Source: an uncultured beta proteobacterium (lineage in GTDB: Bacteria > Pseudomonadota > Gammaproteobacteria > Burkholderiales > Burkholderiaceae_C). From it: a DNA stretch of 64,000 nt. The stretch spans positions 1 through 64,000 of the forward strand of contig CAIXNB010000033.1 in NCBI GenBank assembly GCA_903920695.1, read 5' to 3'. Shown in pieces: positions 20,101 through 27,897 of the stretch (within the stretch, counting starts at the first letter, position 1; the number at the start of each line of letters is the position of its first letter). The notes beneath the pieces were generated by a model. It was not told the origin of the DNA. It saw only the letters and a list, made by a program, of their open reading frames with translations, and did not search any database. The translations under genes and the position numbers were made by a program.

Positions 20101-20663
20101 ATCCACATCTGTTGAAACTCGATGCGGCCAAAAAAGTGAAGGCTTCAGCCAAGCTCGAACAACTGATGGACTTGCTGCCCGAGATGCTGGCCGAGGGCCG
20201 GCGCATCCTGCTGTTCTCGCAGTTCACCAGCATGCTGAGCCTGATCGAGACCGAGCTTGCGAAACGCAAGCTGCCCTGGGTCAAACTGACCGGGCAAAGC
20301 CAGAAGCGCGACGCCCTGATCGAGCAATTCACCTCGGGTCAGGTGCCCTTGTTTTTGATCAGCCTGAAAGCCGGCGGCGTTGGCCTGAACCTGCCGCAGG
20401 CCGACACCGTCATCCACTACGACCCGTGGTGGAACCCGGCCGTGGAGAACCAGGCCACTGACCGCGCTCACCGCATTGGCCAGACGCAAAGCGTGTGGGT
20501 CGTCAAGCTGGTGGCGCAAGGCACCATCGAAGAGCGCATCCTGGCCCTGCAAGAACGCAAAGCCGCGCTGGCCGACAGCATGTACAGCGGCGCCACGGCG
20601 CGCAAGCAGCCCCTCTTCACCGAAGGCGATCTGGCCGAGTTGCTCAAACCGCTGTCAGCGTAG
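17199..20663 (+). CDS. SWIM zinc-finger SNF2-family helicase
   Basis: 1154 aa. SWIM motif CxCx5CxH at residues 85-95, a long middle region (about 130-670) with no domain I recognise, then a SNF2 ATPase: Walker A GLGKT (716-720), DEAQ (811-814), LSGTPMEN, and the helicase C lobe with LFSQFTS and DRAHRIGQ. Such proteins are DNA-dependent ATPases without proven unwinding; in bacteria some belong to defence or repair, but no such partner is adjacent here. ATG 17199 has no strong Shine-Dalgarno. It is monocistronic and intact. Confidence 0.92.
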   Translation: MQFAGRSYGLWFDIESFRAQVDDATYFRGLLLFRNQKVLSLDIEPMETHWLLLGEVQGSKRTPYEVSIEIDLLPDGQLDYWDSDCDCPVGQQCKHGVALMLRAAYRGRQLLGDAADQFAAVTPPTPQEIEARRQAELVRAQEEAQRKAEAQLLNWLQELDQAKSERSSAPGGQRRDQYLYLLSPTGGLGQAAELQLEVVLSYRKVNGGWAKPKPLRTLPGPGISAYEQASSLDHEILQLIRALPHSGSYYAYSFKSAVLPSGQVGLLALQQAASSGHLYLDDGNGGAGAPIQWGAARSLQWEWHEVSTVQASDSGWALRPKLADGSAAKLYRNTPPLYLDLELGLCGPAQAEGVAPAQLAVLLKAPPLQAAAVQKHQADLLQRLGPVPAPPVLEQLSTLRGIAPTAHLHLTRVAPAHTFEQGLLQAQLRFDYAGHRGWWAGQGATVLVENASGRFLLQRDTEAELDAITRLTDLGLRSTDKGRFGLLAGSSQQKWLQWADDGFAALKAAGFDVTLDASLDNWISHADSLDVKLQGQGSDDDDEEGSTSPWFDLSLGMEINGQRHNILPWLPELIAQAAASALDPATGQPQIAPFIYLRKPDDTGFIRLPTEGLKPWLAALLDLVGDHSHDFSGDSLKLSRLDAMRTTAALGEGVAWEGASALRTMVKQLSGQTELPSIAVPASVQASLRPYQQQGLNWLQFLRQYGLAGILADDMGLGKTLQTLVHIQIEKDAGRLTRPALIIAPVSLMGNWRREAERFCPALRSLVIHGKDRHEITDTIDQHDIVIAPYSLLQRDREGWLDAKWHLLVMDEAQNIKNASTQAAQAASALQARHRLCLSGTPMENHLGEIWSLFHFLMPGFLGSQQRFGELFRKPIEKQGDPDRMAQLRARITPFMLRRTKALVAHELPPKVETVMRVELSGQQADLYETIRLSMEKTVREALNSKGLAKSQITILDALLKLRQVCCDPHLLKLDAAKKVKASAKLEQLMDLLPEMLAEGRRILLFSQFTSMLSLIETELAKRKLPWVKLTGQSQKRDALIEQFTSGQVPLFLISLKAGGVGLNLPQADTVIHYDPWWNPAVENQATDRAHRIGQTQSVWVVKLVAQGTIEERILALQERKAALADSMYSGATARKQPLFTEGDLAELLKPLSA

Positions 20664-20692
20664 GCTTGCGCTTGCAGTTGTCATTGCAACGC

Positions 20693-20776
20693 GTAGCCCG
20701 TATGAAGCCGACGGCGCAATACGGGGACACCGCTGCACTGCCGATCCCGTATTGCGCTGCGCTCCATACTGGCTAC
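20693..20776. repeat. Imperfect inverted-repeat hairpin element
   Basis: The left arm (20693-20725, starting GTAGCCCGTATG and ending GCGCAATACGGG) pairs with the right arm (20746-20776, starting CCCGTATTGCGC and ending CTGGCTAC). The arms are about 31 bp with a few mismatches and a loop of about 20 nt. It resembles the short GTAGCCCG...CGGG repeats scattered in proteobacterial genomes. It lies between the convergent helicase and mazF genes, where it could also end transcripts. Confidence 0.75.
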
Positions 20777-20801
20777 ATCCATACGGCTACGCATCTTGAC
20801 T

Positions 20802-21170
20802 TCAACTGGCAATCGAAACGATTCCATTCAACTCCTCACAAGCCGCCTCAAAGACAGCCGGGGGCACGCGCTTCCAGGGGTGCGGGCGGGCGCCTCTGAG
20901 GCGCCAGTCAAACGATTTGGGCTGATGTGCCAGGACATAGCAAACCTCACCGCGCGGCGCCTTGAATCGGACAGCAAAAGGGTTGGTGTCATTCGATTGC
21001 GCATGGGTCATCGGCAGACCAATAACCAGGTTTGTGCGCTCGTTGAACGCCGCAGGCGACAACACCATCATCGGGTGCTCATCCTTCATTTCGCTACCAA
21101 TCTGTGGGCTTAAATCAATCCAGATCATGTCGCCACGATCTGGCACCCACAGCTTGCTTGGCCGGGCCAT
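20802..21170 (-). CDS. mazF: MazF/PemK-family endoribonuclease toxin
   Basis: 122 aa. It begins with PDRGDMIWIDLSPQIGSE, the beta1-beta2 signature of MazF, followed by HPMMVLSPAAFN and VIGLPMT. MazF toxins cleave single-stranded mRNA at short motifs. The ATG overlaps the antitoxin stop by one base (TGATG), so translation is coupled. Confidence 0.93.
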   Translation of the reverse strand: MARPSKLWVPDRGDMIWIDLSPQIGSEMKDEHPMMVLSPAAFNERTNLVIGLPMTHAQSNDTNPFAVRFKAPRGEVCYVLAHQPKSFDWRLRGARPHPWKRVPPAVFEAACEELNGIVSIAS

Positions 21171-21430
21171 CAGAATACCTCGGCGCCAACGCGCCCGGTC
21201 GCCATCACTTCGCCACCATGAACCGCTGGGTCGAATGCCTTGAGCTTTTGTGCAAGCGTTAGTTTCACCTTGCCGGTGGTTCGAATGAAAACACCGCCGT
21301 CCACCACCTCAACTTTGACCGCGACTCCACGTGTCAAACGCGCCGCCCGCGCGACCGGTGCCGTGATTCGCACCCCGAGCCCATTTCCCCATTCCTGGAT
21401 CGTCTGGTCGGCTGACACTGTTGCTTTCAT
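21170..21430 (-). CDS. mazE: MazE-family antitoxin (AbrB/SpoVT fold)
   Basis: 86 aa. The N-terminal swapped-hairpin DNA-binding domain (IQEWGNGLGVRI, then VEVVDGGVFIRT) is typical of MazE. I chose ATG 21430 because GGAGG sits 8 nt upstream; a GTG at 21445 would place that GGAGG inside the coding sequence. It should bind and inhibit MazF and repress its own promoter. Confidence 0.92.
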   Translation of the reverse strand: MKATVSADQTIQEWGNGLGVRITAPVARAARLTRGVAVKVEVVDGGVFIRTTGKVKLTLAQKLKAFDPAVHGGEVMATGRVGAEVF

Positions 21431-21534
21431 AAATTGAACCTCCACGATGTTGATACAAGTATAAACAAATGAGGTTCAATGCCTAAGAAAGGGGCTTTGC
21501 CAGAGCGGCGCCAATGTCACGCTGAACCCGCAGT

Positions 21535-21561
21535 TGTCATGCCGGACCTTGATCCGGTTCA
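21535..21561. repeat. Partial dispersed palindrome (half-copy)
   Basis: TTGTCATGCCGG followed by CTTGATCCGG matches only the first palindrome of the dispersed element seen at 228, 32697, 39214 and 58274. It overlaps the last codon of the GNAT gene on the other strand. Confidence 0.5.
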
Positions 21562-22050
21562 GAGCGCGCGTTGCATCACAATGGCATCCCCCGTGAATTC
21601 CGATTTTGGCTTGCGATACAACTCGACGAAGCCTTGACGTTGCCAAAACCGAAGGCCACGGGCATTCTTGTCAATGACCGCCAGGCGCAGTTTGGTGCAG
21701 CCCCATGAACGGGCCAGCGCACTGACGTGCGACATGGCGACGACGCCGTAGCCGCGCCCCTGCTGGGTCTGGCCGAATAGCAGCAAGCCGAGATAGGCAA
21801 TGTCCGGTTCAGGGTAGCCACGGACAATCTCCATGCAACCGACCAGTGCGCCGTCTTTCCAATAGCTGCCGTAGCACTTTTCTTGCAGTTGCTTTCCTGG
21901 CGGTAAAGCGGACAAGTCATCTAGCGCGTATTCGAACGTCGGCAACTTTCCCTCGACCAGCAGAAAGTATTCACGAGCCTGCTCAAACAGGCCGAGCAAG
22001 GTCGCAGTATCTTCCATGCTGCCGGGGCGAAATAGTCGGAAGTCGAGCAT
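21559..22050 (-). CDS. GNAT-family N-acetyltransferase
   Basis: 163 aa. GNAT fold: the acetyl-CoA pyrophosphate-binding motif is QTQQGRGYG, and a final strand NARGLRFWQRQGFVE is typical. Substrate unknown. It sits directly downstream of a truncated LD-carboxypeptidase remnant, 12 nt past its stop, on the same strand. Similar small acetyltransferases are common in mobile or accessory regions. Confidence 0.85.
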   Translation of the reverse strand: MLDFRLFRPGSMEDTATLLGLFEQAREYFLLVEGKLPTFEYALDDLSALPPGKQLQEKCYGSYWKDGALVGCMEIVRGYPEPDIAYLGLLLFGQTQQGRGYGVVAMSHVSALARSWGCTKLRLAVIDKNARGLRFWQRQGFVELYRKPKSEFTGDAIVMQRAL

Positions 22051-22062
22051 AGGGAATGCGGT

Positions 22063-22206
22063 CTAGCCGCGATCACGAAGGTTCGCAAGCACGAGTGCAA
22101 GTCGCGCAAGCGCCGCACCCGCGACGCCGGATGATGGCGCGGTGATCGCAATCAGGTCGCCGGGACGCAGGGGTCGGGGGAACTTGACTGGTAAGCGGCC
22201 AGGCAT
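22063..22206 (-). pseudogene. Truncated LD-carboxypeptidase (S66) N-terminal fragment
   Basis: A 47-codon frame starts at ATG 22206, overlapping the upstream cupin stop by one base (TGATG). It reads LRPGDLIAITAPSSGVAG and then LALVLANLRDRG, the N-terminal strand and nucleotide-like loop of S66 LD-carboxypeptidases, then stops. The family is about 300 aa or longer, so over 80% is missing, including the catalytic serine, glutamate and histidine. The deletion joined it to the upstream end of the GNAT gene. Confidence 0.75.
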
Positions 22207-22709
22207 CACGGTTCTCCGTCCCAGTAATTCAGGCTTTGCGTACGAAGGTCAATCACTTCGAAAGGCTTGCTCGACTTGAGGTTCCCCTTAGCGAGGTACT
22301 TGTCGGAATCCGGGTACTCGCAGATTTCGGGTGTCTCCTGGGTGCTGATTGAATAGTATTTCAGCGGGGCATCGGATGTATTGATGATCTGATGCGGGTA
22401 CTCCGGGCCGGCAGGGATGAAGATGACGTCGCCTGTGCGAATTGGGAGCATCTCGTCCGCAACCCGCAAAGTACCATGGCCCTCCAGAATGATGAAAATC
22501 TCTTCTTGCGCATGGTGCAAGTGATACGGGCAGCCGCACTTGCCGGGTTCGAGTATGTCAAAGGCCGCCCCGAGTTTCTGGGCAACGGTACCTTGCGCCA
22601 AGCGCGCGCTCTTTGCGTCGTAGTGCGGATCCCGAAGCAAGCGCGTCATGGGCACATCGTTGATGTTGCGTATCAGTGCGCCTGCAAGTTCGGTGGTTCG
22701 ATCAGACAT
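22206..22709 (-). CDS. Cupin-domain protein
   Basis: 167 aa, single cupin barrel. Motif 1 is PYHLHHAQEEIFIILEG, giving two or three histidines and a glutamate for metal; motif 2 is GDVIFIPAGPEYPHQIIN. It could bind a sugar or small acid, or act as an isomerase or dioxygenase; nothing fixes the activity. Its stop overlaps the start of the truncated LD-carboxypeptidase, so the two were once an operon. Confidence 0.85.
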   Translation of the reverse strand: MSDRTTELAGALIRNINDVPMTRLLRDPHYDAKSARLAQGTVAQKLGAAFDILEPGKCGCPYHLHHAQEEIFIILEGHGTLRVADEMLPIRTGDVIFIPAGPEYPHQIINTSDAPLKYYSISTQETPEICEYPDSDKYLAKGNLKSSKPFEVIDLRTQSLNYWDGEP

Positions 22710-22902
22710 GGCTTGATATTCCTCGGAAGCGTTGTTGCTGATGTCAGACTTCCAGTGTGGTAGATGTGACGCTCAGGCCCTTCGCTCAAACAAGGCCAAA
22801 CCGGCCCAAGGCATCATCAATAACCGCTTGCGGAGCACGCTCGATCTTCTTTGCCTTGCGCGCGGCCATGTGCTAATTGCGATCGCAATGTGCTTGGCAG
22901 CG

Positions 22903-23412
22903 TTAGCGAGTGCCACGCTTGCCTCGTGCGATACCTGTTTGACCGCCATGCTGCTGGCACTCAGCGAGTAGTTGCGCCCAATCATCCGGTGGGTGGTCGC
23001 TTTCCAGCATCTTTCGAAAAACCAGGTAGGCATCATTGCCGCTCTCGTACGCGCGTTTTGTATCGTCGTCGTTGACCCAAGCAAAAACGATGACCTTGCT
23101 AGATGCGTGAAAACGAAAGAACAGTCGATACTGTTGGAAGAACTTGGCACGGAACCAGTGCTTACGGCCGTCACCCAGGGTGTTGCCTTGTCGGTATTCT
23201 GGCCGCGTCGGGTCTTGCGGGATGACGTCGAACGCAAGCTTTGTAATGGCCGCCAAGCGCTTGCTGGCGTTCTTGGTCACGTATCCCACCGGGTCCTTTT
23301 GCTTCAAATTCTCAACCTGCCTGGTTATGGCCTCGACTTGCGCAAGAAATAGCGGATGAGAAAAAACCGTCCAACCATGGATGACCAATGGCGAAATCTT
23401 GTCTGAGCTCAT
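22903..23412 (-). CDS. yhaV: YhaV-family toxin (RelE superfamily)
   Basis: 169 aa. It matches E. coli YhaV along its length: VNGW-like start (IHGWTVFSHPLF), YRLFFRF, IVFAWVNDDDT, DAYLVFRKML and HPPDDW. YhaV is a translation-dependent mRNA endonuclease. The start overlaps the antitoxin stop by 4 nt (ATGA). It forms a complete module with prlF just upstream. Confidence 0.93.
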   Translation of the reverse strand: MSSDKISPLVIHGWTVFSHPLFLAQVEAITRQVENLKQKDPVGYVTKNASKRLAAITKLAFDVIPQDPTRPEYRQGNTLGDGRKHWFRAKFFQQYRLFFRFHASSKVIVFAWVNDDDTKRAYESGNDAYLVFRKMLESDHPPDDWAQLLAECQQHGGQTGIARGKRGTR

Positions 23413-23738
23413 TCATCGGCGGCCAACAGAGCGGCGTCGAAATCGACCGCAACATCACCAACAAGCGTCTGAAGTCGGCGAACGAGGCCTGCGTCTACAG
23501 ATTGCAAGCGCTCAGGGTGTTTGGCAATGTCGCTGGCAAGAAAGTCCAGGAACTGGCCGAGCATCGGGTCGTCCCCTTGTAAAGCGCTTGCACGCGTTAG
23601 CACGACTTCTCCGCTGGAGCGGATGGTGTAGTGGATCTTGTCGCGCTTGCCCAACTTGAGTACGTTGCGCACGGTTTCGGGAACCGTCGTTTGGTACCGG
23701 TCGGTTAGCGATGATTCAACTTCAAGCACGGCGGGCAT
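23409..23738 (-). CDS. prlF: PrlF-family antitoxin (AbrB/SpoVT fold)
   Basis: 109 aa. The AbrB-like N-terminus (SSLTDRYQTTVPETVRNVL) binds DNA, and the C-terminal half should clamp YhaV. I chose ATG 23738, preceded by TTGGAG; an in-frame ATG at 23756 and the longer frame to 24014 lack support. It is the first gene of the prlF-yhaV operon. Confidence 0.92.
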   Translation of the reverse strand: MPAVLEVESSLTDRYQTTVPETVRNVLKLGKRDKIHYTIRSSGEVVLTRASALQGDDPMLGQFLDFLASDIAKHPERLQSVDAGLVRRLQTLVGDVAVDFDAALLAADE

Positions 23739-23904
23739 TGCGCACTCCAAATTCATAATGGGTCGATGGTAATGCATCTGCATTGCCGCGTCAAATACTG
23801 AACTCCGAACACAGTTTGACGTGGACGCCAACATGTGAACGGATTTTGTGGCCTCGGTGTCAGTGCTACTGCTTTGCGATGCGTAGTCCTCTACTTTCCG
23901 GAAC

Positions 23905-24321
23905 CTACTCGCCGAAAACAAAACGTATAACAGCCATGGCGAATGCAAAACTGAAGCCGTAGGCAAAGCTTTCAAGGCGTAGCACTTCCTTCTGTCGGCG
24001 CGCGCGCCAGGCACCGATGGCTTGCATGATGAGCCCGGCGGCCAAAGGTGTCAGCGCCAGATTTGCGACCCTTAACCATGGAACTTTGATGAAGAGTTCG
24101 GGGCTCAACCAAAGACTGAGGCCACCAGCCGTCGCGCCCAAGAAAAGGTGTCCGACTACCGAGGCACTTGGCTGAAGTGGGCGTAGAAGGTGGAACGCCT
24201 TTTTCACAGCATGGCCAATCAATTCGGCGATGGCACCGAAAGCCATTTGGATTACCAACTCGCAGAGAAGCTGAAGTACCCAAACGAGTACCTGAATAAC
24301 AATCTCAGCGATGATCTCCAT
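23905..24321 (-). CDS. Small hypothetical membrane protein
   Basis: 138 aa, with four likely membrane segments: an N-terminal hydrophobic helix (about 5-35), two in the middle (about 55-75 and 84-102) and one at the end (about 116-134). I do not recognise a functional family beyond small inner-membrane proteins. It starts 14 nt after the NUDIX gene stop and is probably co-transcribed with it. Confidence 0.65.
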   Translation of the reverse strand: MEIIAEIVIQVLVWVLQLLCELVIQMAFGAIAELIGHAVKKAFHLLRPLQPSASVVGHLFLGATAGGLSLWLSPELFIKVPWLRVANLALTPLAAGLIMQAIGAWRARRQKEVLRLESFAYGFSFAFAMAVIRFVFGE

Positions 24322-24335
24322 TGTGCTTTTGTGGG

Positions 24336-24875
24336 TTAAGCCCCAGCCCGCAACTTGGCCAGAAAGTGCCCAAGATTTGGGTCACTGCGGTCAAGCGGCA
24401 CGTCGGAGAAATGAAACCAGCGCACGGCGTGAAACTCGGACCTGTCGAACACCAGCGCCTCGCTTCGGGAACGCTGCACGGGGTACCAGAGCGAAACATC
24501 GGTGTGGCCGCTGGTGAGGCCGACAGTTTCCGTGACGGTGACCATGAGCGGTGCCGCAAACTCTTCTTCCTTGGCACGAAGTCCGAGCTCCTCGTCCAAC
24601 TCCCGAACAACCGTGGTTCGCGGGTCCTCGCCGGGCTCAACGTGCCCGCCAGGCGGCAGCCAGAGCTTCGCATTCTTGTGATCGACCAGCAGAATGTACT
24701 CGCCATCAACGACTGGAAAGTAGGAGACGAGATGCTTTGTCGGCCTTGCCGGTTTCGCGACGCGGCACAAGGCTGCGCCTGAGTCGACCCAGGCCAACGC
24801 GTCATCAAGTTGTTCGCGCTCGGCAGTGCTTGTGGGTCGGATGCATTCCAGCTGCGAGCGGACAAGCTGGTGCAT
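24336..24875 (-). CDS. NUDIX hydrolase
   Basis: 179 aa. A full Nudix box is present (GHVEPGEDP then RELDEELGL), so it should hydrolyse a nucleoside-diphosphate-linked substrate with Mg2+. An N-terminal helical extension of about 40 residues precedes the fold. ATG 24875 is preferred over the TTG at 24890; TAGG lies upstream. Substrate unknown. The next gene downstream on the same strand is a small membrane protein. Confidence 0.85.
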   Translation of the reverse strand: MHQLVRSQLECIRPTSTAEREQLDDALAWVDSGAALCRVAKPARPTKHLVSYFPVVDGEYILLVDHKNAKLWLPPGGHVEPGEDPRTTVVRELDEELGLRAKEEEFAAPLMVTVTETVGLTSGHTDVSLWYPVQRSRSEALVFDRSEFHAVRWFHFSDVPLDRSDPNLGHFLAKLRAGA

Positions 24876-25078
24876 TGCGGGGCCTACCAACGCTGTGCGA
24901 AGACCCGTTCGGCACGCAACCCAAACAGGCCAATTCTTTCTGGAACAAATTCGATCAGCATGGCTCCCCCTGTGTCTGCAAATTCATTTTGATCGACGCA
25001 CTGTTGTTGTGAGGGTGCGCTTGCGGGTTTAGTTTGGCACTTCAGTCTGCTGGTCCACTCAGCGATAACCATGGGGCA

Positions 25079-25885
25079 TCATGGCCTGCGCCCGAGTAAG
25101 TAAATGCGATGGAACGTTAGCTCAACATCACCATCATGTGCCGCCTGCGATTCAAATTGGCGCTCGATCAGGCCACGAGCGATGGAAATGTACTTGGAGG
25201 GCAACATGACGTTGTAGCAATCGGGATTGAGGTAACCAGCGGCGGCGCCTGACTCAAACATCTCAAACATCTCGAACGCCCTTGTCGGCGTGCTGCGTTG
25301 CCTGACTGTTTCTATCGCCGATGACACCACCGAAAACCCAGCCTTGGCAAAGATGTCGGCATATTCCTCGGCAGTTTCAAGAAAGAACCACGGGGAATGA
25401 AAATGCGCAAATGTTTCTTGCGTATCAGGATGCTCCCTGAGCGAACAGACAGCAAGCACGAAATTTGGACAGTAATCGTTTCGTGCCGGTGCCTGCATCG
25501 CCATTCGACCGCCCGGACTAAGCGCGCTGTAACAATTTGAGATTGCGAGACTTGGATTTCGGAACCATTGAAATGCCGAGTTGCAGAAGATAACGTCGAA
25601 CTGATCAACCATATCGAGGTTTTCAGCCGGCTGAACATGGAAGGCTATACCGTCTTGGTTATTGCGTTGGGCCACCGTGACCATGCCCTCGGATGGATCT
25701 ATTCCGACAACAACACCCTTCGTGAAACTGCGAATCTTTCGCGTAAGGTGCCCTGTCCCACAACCAAGGTCCAACACGTCATCCGTACGGGAAATGGACA
25801 ACATATCAAACAGTTGCTCACTGGCGGATTTTTGGAGCACGGCGGTTTGTTGATACTTTGGGGCGATGGTCGTGAAATTGTTCAT
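25079..25885 (-). CDS. Class I SAM-dependent methyltransferase
   Basis: 268 aa. Motif I is VLDLGCGTGHLT, followed by GIDPSEGM and the post-motif FDVIFCNSAFQWF, a BioC/UbiE-like methyltransferase layout. Substrate unknown. By eye it is less GC-rich than the catabolic operons around it, consistent with acquisition. It is flanked by a TrmO-like gene 37 nt upstream and a 203-nt gap downstream in which I see nothing. Confidence 0.85.
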   Translation of the reverse strand: MNNFTTIAPKYQQTAVLQKSASEQLFDMLSISRTDDVLDLGCGTGHLTRKIRSFTKGVVVGIDPSEGMVTVAQRNNQDGIAFHVQPAENLDMVDQFDVIFCNSAFQWFRNPSLAISNCYSALSPGGRMAMQAPARNDYCPNFVLAVCSLREHPDTQETFAHFHSPWFFLETAEEYADIFAKAGFSVVSSAIETVRQRSTPTRAFEMFEMFESGAAAGYLNPDCYNVMLPSKYISIARGLIERQFESQAAHDGDVELTFHRIYLLGRRP

Positions 25886-25922
25886 AGTGAAAATCCGGCT
25901 GTTGGGCCAACCAGTGACGTGG

Positions 25923-26381
25923 CTAGAAGTAGCCTTGCATTAGGCGGTCCACCCATTCCGGGACAAGCGCGTTGCTAACGCAGTCGTAGTGCGGGTAATA
26001 CGGTTTGAGGTCAATAACGGGCGTGTCATTGATCGCGTCGAGCCCGCTCACAATCACCGAGTCTGGGGTCAGCGCGAGAATTTTGACAGCAGTAATACCA
26101 ATGGGGTTGGGCCGATCTTTCGCTCTTTGGGCGAAGATTCCCACGCGAGGCATGGACGCCAGCCCGCGTGGACGCCGCGTGAGATGCTCAGCAGGATCAA
26201 AACTCGCCTGGTGCAAATATGTGACAACCAGAGCGTGTGAAAACTGATCAAGCCCAAGAAGGCCGGCACGGTACTCAGGTAGGAGTTCGATACGAGATTT
26301 GACGTCGCCCCAGCCAGAATCGGTTTGGTTTGCAACATCACAGACTACCTTGCCGATCGATTGAATCGAAATTGAAGTCAT
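25923..26381 (-). CDS. TrmO/TsaA-family protein (tRNA t6A N6-methyltransferase-like)
   Basis: 152 aa. The central RAKDRPNPIGITAVKIL is the signature of the TsaA/TrmO family, which methylates N6-threonylcarbamoyladenosine at position 37 of tRNA using SAM. It covers just the TsaA beta-barrel and lacks the C-terminal part of E. coli TrmO, as many short homologues do. Some short members are of unproven function. Confidence 0.82.
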   Translation of the reverse strand: MTSISIQSIGKVVCDVANQTDSGWGDVKSRIELLPEYRAGLLGLDQFSHALVVTYLHQASFDPAEHLTRRPRGLASMPRVGIFAQRAKDRPNPIGITAVKILALTPDSVIVSGLDAINDTPVIDLKPYYPHYDCVSNALVPEWVDRLMQGYF

Positions 26382-26475
26382 TTCCGTCCCCTTAACCCGT
26401 ATCGCCCATGTTGGCGAAATCCTGTCAAACCCACACGCACCATCGCCCGCGCCTCATTCGCAAAACTATAGCCCA

Positions 26476-27879
26476 TCAAAGAGCCCGCCCAACCTCGCTG
26501 AGGCAGTCATCGAGGATGTCCAACGCCCGCCCCATTTGCTCGCGCGTGGTGATCAGTGGGGGGGTGAGCGTCAGAACATTGCCCATCGTGGTCTTGAAGG
26601 ACAGGCCGCGGGACAGGGCGGCGTAGAGCACGCGCTCGGCCGCATCGGGCGCGGGTGTCTTTGCCGTGCGATCGCTTACCAGTTCCAGCCCCAGCAGCAG
26701 GCCACGTCCGCGCACGTCGCCGATCAGTTTGTGGCGCTGCTGCATCGCGTGCAGACGCTCCAGCGCATAGGCGCCGACGCGCGCCGCGTTCTCAACCAGG
26801 CCTTCGCGCGCTATGACTTCGAGCGTGGCCAGCGCGGCGGCGGCCGTCACCGGGTTCTTCTCATGCGTGTAGTGGCCAAAGGCGTAGTCGCCGGCCTGGT
26901 CCAGGTCGGCGCGTGCGATGCACGCGGCAATCGGCAGGATGCCGCCACCGAGCGCCTTGCCCAGCACCAAGATGTCGGGCGCGGCGCCGTCGTGCTCGGC
27001 GGCGAAGAAGCGACCGGTCTTGCCCAGGCCGGTTGGGATCTCGTCGAAGATCAGAAGTGTGCCGTGCGCGTGGCAGGCTTCACGCACCGCCTGCCAGTAA
27101 CCGGGTGGCGGGATGAAGGGCACGGCACGCGCCGGCTCGGCAATGACGGCCGCCACATCACCCTCGCGCTCCAGCACGTAGCGAACCATGGCGGCACAGA
27201 CCAGGCGGCAGGCCGCCAGATCGGGCTGCCCATTGGCGTCGACCGCGTGGCCGTAGGGGCAGCGGTAGCAACCGAACGGCGCGACGTGTTCGGTGCCGCT
27301 CAGCAGCGGGCCAACCGCGCGCCCATTGCGAAACAGCGATTCGCCGCCGACACTGGAGGCGCCAAAGCCGGCGCCATGAAATGAGTCCCAGAAACTCAGC
27401 GTCTTGAAGCGCCCGGTGGCCACGCGCGCCAGCTTGATCGCCACTTCAACCGCGTCCGAGCCGCCAGTGGTGAACAGAACCTTGCCGGCGTTGCCGGTCA
27501 ATGACTGAAAGCGCGCACCGAGCGCCTCGGCCAGTTCAACGGCACGGTCGCTGGCAAAGCGGCGCGGCGCGAAGCTCAGGGCGTCGAGTTGTTGTTTGAT
27601 GGCGACAACAACATGCGGGTGCGCGTAGCCCACGTGATGCACGTTGTTGCCATGAAAGTCCATGTAGCGCCGGCCAGCGGTGTCCTCTATCCAGATGCCT
27701 TCGGCCTTGGCGATTGCACTCAAACAAGGCGTGGAGACCGATTGGTGCAAAAAGGCGGCACTGTCGCGCGCCAGCAAGGTGCGTGTTCTGTCGTCCAGGT
27801 TTTGGGCCTGCCACTGGCTGCGCCGCGGCGAGCGGTTGACGTCACCTTCGCTTTGTGACGGTCCGGTCTTGCTGTTCAT
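26476..27879 (-). CDS. pbfA: Class III PLP enzyme, probable (R)-1-hydroxy-2-aminoethylphosphonate ammonia-lyase (PbfA-like)
   Basis: 467 aa, fold-type I class III PLP enzyme: D279 (IFDE) and Schiff-base lysine K308 (LVLGKALGG). Features such as MDFHGNNVHHVGYAHP, and a position next to the 2-AEP regulator and transporter with phnW nearby, fit PbfA, which eliminates ammonia from hydroxylated 2-AEP to give phosphonoacetaldehyde. An ordinary omega-aminotransferase is the alternative; the family cannot be split by motif alone here. It starts 18 nt after the gntR stop, so gntR-pbfA is an operon divergent from the transporter genes. Confidence 0.62.
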   Translation of the reverse strand: MNSKTGPSQSEGDVNRSPRRSQWQAQNLDDRTRTLLARDSAAFLHQSVSTPCLSAIAKAEGIWIEDTAGRRYMDFHGNNVHHVGYAHPHVVVAIKQQLDALSFAPRRFASDRAVELAEALGARFQSLTGNAGKVLFTTGGSDAVEVAIKLARVATGRFKTLSFWDSFHGAGFGASSVGGESLFRNGRAVGPLLSGTEHVAPFGCYRCPYGHAVDANGQPDLAACRLVCAAMVRYVLEREGDVAAVIAEPARAVPFIPPPGYWQAVREACHAHGTLLIFDEIPTGLGKTGRFFAAEHDGAAPDILVLGKALGGGILPIAACIARADLDQAGDYAFGHYTHEKNPVTAAAALATLEVIAREGLVENAARVGAYALERLHAMQQRHKLIGDVRGRGLLLGLELVSDRTAKTPAPDAAERVLYAALSRGLSFKTTMGNVLTLTPPLITTREQMGRALDILDDCLSEVGRAL

Positions 27880-27897
27880 GCCGGCCTGACGCCTGCT

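Noticed and set aside
22773..23237. Minus-strand frame of 154 codons.
   Set aside because: It overlaps yhaV in another frame and is serine/arginine-rich without motifs.
20802..26381. Integron-like array of small same-strand cassettes (toxins, GNAT, NUDIX, methyltransferase).
   Set aside because: Genes are often 1-40 nt apart, no attC-like paired GTTRRRY/RYYYAAC sites were seen at the junctions, and no integrase is present.
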